The translations under genes and the position numbers were made by a program. DNA of 7,040 bases from Bacteriovorax sp. (GTDB lineage: Bacteria > Bdellovibrionota > Bacteriovoracia > Bacteriovoracales > Bacteriovoracaceae). The first letter of the stretch is position 1. Every line of letters starts with the position of its first letter. The stretch lies in NCBI GenBank assembly GCA_030654205.1, contig JAURXW010000288.1:1-7040 (forward strand), written 5' to 3'. The notes beneath the pieces were generated by a model. That model was not told where the DNA came from. It worked only from the letters and a program-made list of their open reading frames with translations, and made no database searches. Of this stretch, positions 5,908 to 7,040 are shown one piece after another.

Positions 5908-6045
5908 ATGACAACAAAAGAAAAAAAATATTACCTACGTCCTAATAAAAGTACGGTTTTCATGAGGAGTTTTATCCCATGGCAAATCTATCGATTTATC
6001 GTAATCAATATAAAAATGCTCAAAATGATGTTTAAATCTCACTAA
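5908..6045 (+). CDS. 45-residue basic amphipathic protein between sqr and HiPIP
   Basis: Small gene of unknown function. AAGGAG at 5897-5902 sits 5 nt before the ATG, the gap after sqr is 9 nt, and the next gene follows 19 nt later, so it very probably lies within the operon. The protein begins with a Lys-rich segment (KEKK at 4-7), then YYLRPNKS at 8-15. Next is an aromatic/hydrophobic stretch at about 18-35 (FMRSFIPWQIYRFIVINI) with spaced Arg residues, and a Met/Lys-rich end, KMLKMMFKSH. There is no cysteine and a single C-terminal His. The pattern fits a peripheral, inner-leaflet amphipathic helix or one short membrane segment. A role in holding SQR at the membrane, or in linking it to its acceptor, is inferred only from position. 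The strong ribosome site and coherent protein pattern argue against chance. Confidence 0.75.
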   Translation: MTTKEKKYYLRPNKSTVFMRSFIPWQIYRFIVINIKMLKMMFKSH

Positions 6046-6064
6046 TTATAAATAAGGAGTCTAT

Positions 6065-6418
6065 GTGGAAAAAAGTAAATTTTCGCGCCGTTCATTTTTT
6101 AAACTTGCTGCAACAGCTGTAGCAGTAGTTCCATTACTTACTAAAGTTACTTCATCTCTTGCTGCTGACTCATGTCCAACTACCGGACCTGCTGGAAAAG
6201 CAATTGCAAACCCATTAGAAGGTATGGGAAAAACACTTCAATATGTTGTTGACGCAAAAACTTCAAAAAACCCTAAATTTAAAGCTGGTTCAAAATGTGG
6301 CACATGTAAATTCTACAACGCCGCAAAAGCAGACGGAGGTTATGCCCCATGTACAATGATGGGAATGAAATATGTTACGAATTGTGGGTGGTGTACATCT
6401 TTTGCAGCTAAGGCTTAA
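6065..6418 (+). CDS. High-potential iron-sulfur protein (HiPIP), Tat-exported
   Basis: Small soluble periplasmic electron carrier with one 4Fe-4S cluster. The precursor is 117 residues: SRRSFF at 7-12 is a Tat motif, followed by a hydrophobic core at 14-25 and a likely cleavage near SLA/AA at 31-34. The fold is recognisable from LQYVVDAKTSKNPKFKAG (58-75) and the ligands C78-x2-C81-x14-C96-x13-C110, ending NCGWCTSFAAKA; this is the classic HiPIP spacing. Two further cysteines are odd: C37 near the mature N-terminus and C107 beside the last ligand. Start: GTG at 6065, with AAGGAG (6054-6059) 5 nt upstream; an out-of-frame ATG at 6063 gives a short nonsense peptide. HiPIPs usually carry electrons between quinol-oxidising complexes and terminal acceptors. 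Its place after sqr suggests a role in sulfide-linked electron flow, perhaps with the Rieske protein, which is unproven. Confidence 0.93.
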   Translation: MEKSKFSRRSFFKLAATAVAVVPLLTKVTSSLAADSCPTTGPAGKAIANPLEGMGKTLQYVVDAKTSKNPKFKAGSKCGTCKFYNAAKADGGYAPCTMMGMKYVTNCGWCTSFAAKA

Positions 6419-6434
6419 GTAGAAAAATAATTAA

Positions 6435-6462
6435 TAGAGTGACGAATCTAATCGCCACTCTA
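6435..6462 (-). terminator. Possible terminator hairpin between convergent operons
   Basis: Inverted repeat TAGAGTG-a-CG / CG-c-CACTCTA with one A-C mismatch (on the + strand) and an 8-nt loop. It starts 16 nt after the HiPIP stop. On the plus strand no T-run follows, so for the sqr-HiPIP transcript it would be a weak terminator or 3' stabiliser. On the minus strand the stem is followed by TTAATTATTTTTCT, a better intrinsic terminator for the CZB-protein gene, which ends 67 nt upstream of the stem. Confidence 0.5.
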
Positions 6463-6529
6463 ACTTAAGGCAATAATTTTATATTTAAGAATAATAAGTC
6501 TAGCCTAAAAGCACTTCTACTTAATAGTG

Positions 6530-7040
6530 TTACTTTTTCTCTTTTAATATTTTATCAAGATAATCAAATACACCCTTAGAGCCTTGTTCCATTAAATCGA
6601 TATATTTTGAAACTTCAGAATAATCAGCATCTTTATTTAGCAGGTCAAATATTTTATGAGTACTTTCGTGAACTTCAGAATGTGGTAATTCCATATTTTT
6701 ATAAGATGGTAATTTAGAAAAATTTTCAAACCCTTCACCCTTTTCATACCATTTTCCAAGTCTACAATTATGATGATCAACAAAATCAAAAACTGGCTTG
6801 TTATTGATTACTGATAAATATGTATTAATTTTCCAAACAACATGATCCAACTTTGCTAAACTCATGAATATTTGTTCATTTGTTCCAAAAATACGCTTAA
6901 CTGCAATTGAGTTTTTCGTATCTGCTGAACTTAAATGATTATAAAAATCATTTATTTTGCTTGTAATAGAGTCGCACTTTTTTTCAGAATTCTGCATACT
7001 TCCGCTGACACTAATAGATTGCAATTTTATATCATCAATT
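6530..7040 (-). CDS. C-terminal part of a CZB-domain protein, probably a chemoreceptor, open at window edge
   Basis: The reading frame runs to the right edge without a stop; a TTG at 7024 is the first possible start but has no ribosome site, so this is probably the end of a longer protein. Counted from the first complete codon (7039), residues about 1-58 are helical and Ser/Asn/Lys-rich, like the tail of a methyl-accepting signalling domain. From LAKLDHVVWK a CZB (chemoreceptor zinc-binding) domain follows, with the 3-His/1-Cys zinc set: H66, C92 in CRLGKWY, H120 and H124 in HSEVH. CZB domains bind zinc and are linked to hypochlorous acid or zinc sensing at the C-terminus of chemoreceptors; some occur on diguanylate cyclases or alone. 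It is convergent with the sqr-HiPIP operon and need not be related to it. Confidence 0.85.
   Translation of the reverse strand, partial: IDDIKLQSISVSGSMQNSEKKCDSITSKINDFYNHLSSADTKNSIAVKRIFGTNEQIFMSLAKLDHVVWKINTYLSVINNKPVFDFVDHHNCRLGKWYEKGEGFENFSKLPSYKNMELPHSEVHESTHKIFDLLNKDADYSEVSKYIDLMEQGSKGVFDYLDKILKEKK

Noticed and set aside
6063..6121. ATG start just before the HiPIP GTG
   Set aside because: It is in another frame and gives only about 19 codons; the GTG at 6065 has better spacing from AAGGAG and gives a full Tat signal plus HiPIP.

Overview
This AT-rich, densely packed bacterial window looks like a compact respiratory locus for sulfide oxidation to oxygen. It probably comes from a Gram-negative, proteobacteria-like organism such as a low-GC member of the Campylobacterota or Bdellovibrionota. 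That placement is an inference from base composition, two RRxFF Tat-type N-termini, a HiPIP, a CZB-type receptor end and strong GGAG ribosome sites. No rRNA, tRNA, IS element or CRISPR is visible.

Leftward genes, in order of transcription: a CRP/FNR-family regulator (4328-3666), a type-II-like sulfide:quinone oxidoreductase (SQR) relative that overlaps it by 8 nt (3673-2480), a Rieske 2Fe-2S protein (2405-1908), a 70-residue membrane protein (1915-1703), CydA (1713-316) and CydB (326 to the left edge, partial). The last four overlap by 8, 11 and 11 nt, which suggests a coupled operon in which the Rieske protein belongs with a bd-type quinol oxidase rather than with a cytochrome bc complex. 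Rightward genes: a second, quite different SQR with the three-position cysteine set (4438-5898), a 45-residue basic/amphipathic protein missing from ordinary gene calls (5908-6045), and a Tat-exported HiPIP (6065-6418). The right edge holds the C-terminal end of a CZB (zinc-binding) protein, probably a chemoreceptor, on the minus strand and still open at the edge.

The most notable signal is regulatory. The regulator/SQR divergent region and the leader of the Rieske-cyd operon each carry TATGT(C/T)-N4-GACATA followed by exactly 21 nt and then TATTAT. This places the palindrome at about -41.5, the class II activator position for CRP/FNR proteins. The copy next to the regulator also lies just upstream of the regulator's own start codon, suggesting autoregulation. 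The simplest model is a dedicated CRP/FNR-like regulator, without the FNR Fe-S cysteines, that switches on sulfide oxidation (SQR, small protein, HiPIP) together with the terminal oxidase unit (Rieske, small membrane protein, CydAB). Electrons would go from sulfide to quinone to bd oxidase, with Rieske and HiPIP as possible extra periplasmic carriers. The inducing signal and the roles of the Rieske, HiPIP and two small proteins are not shown by the sequence.
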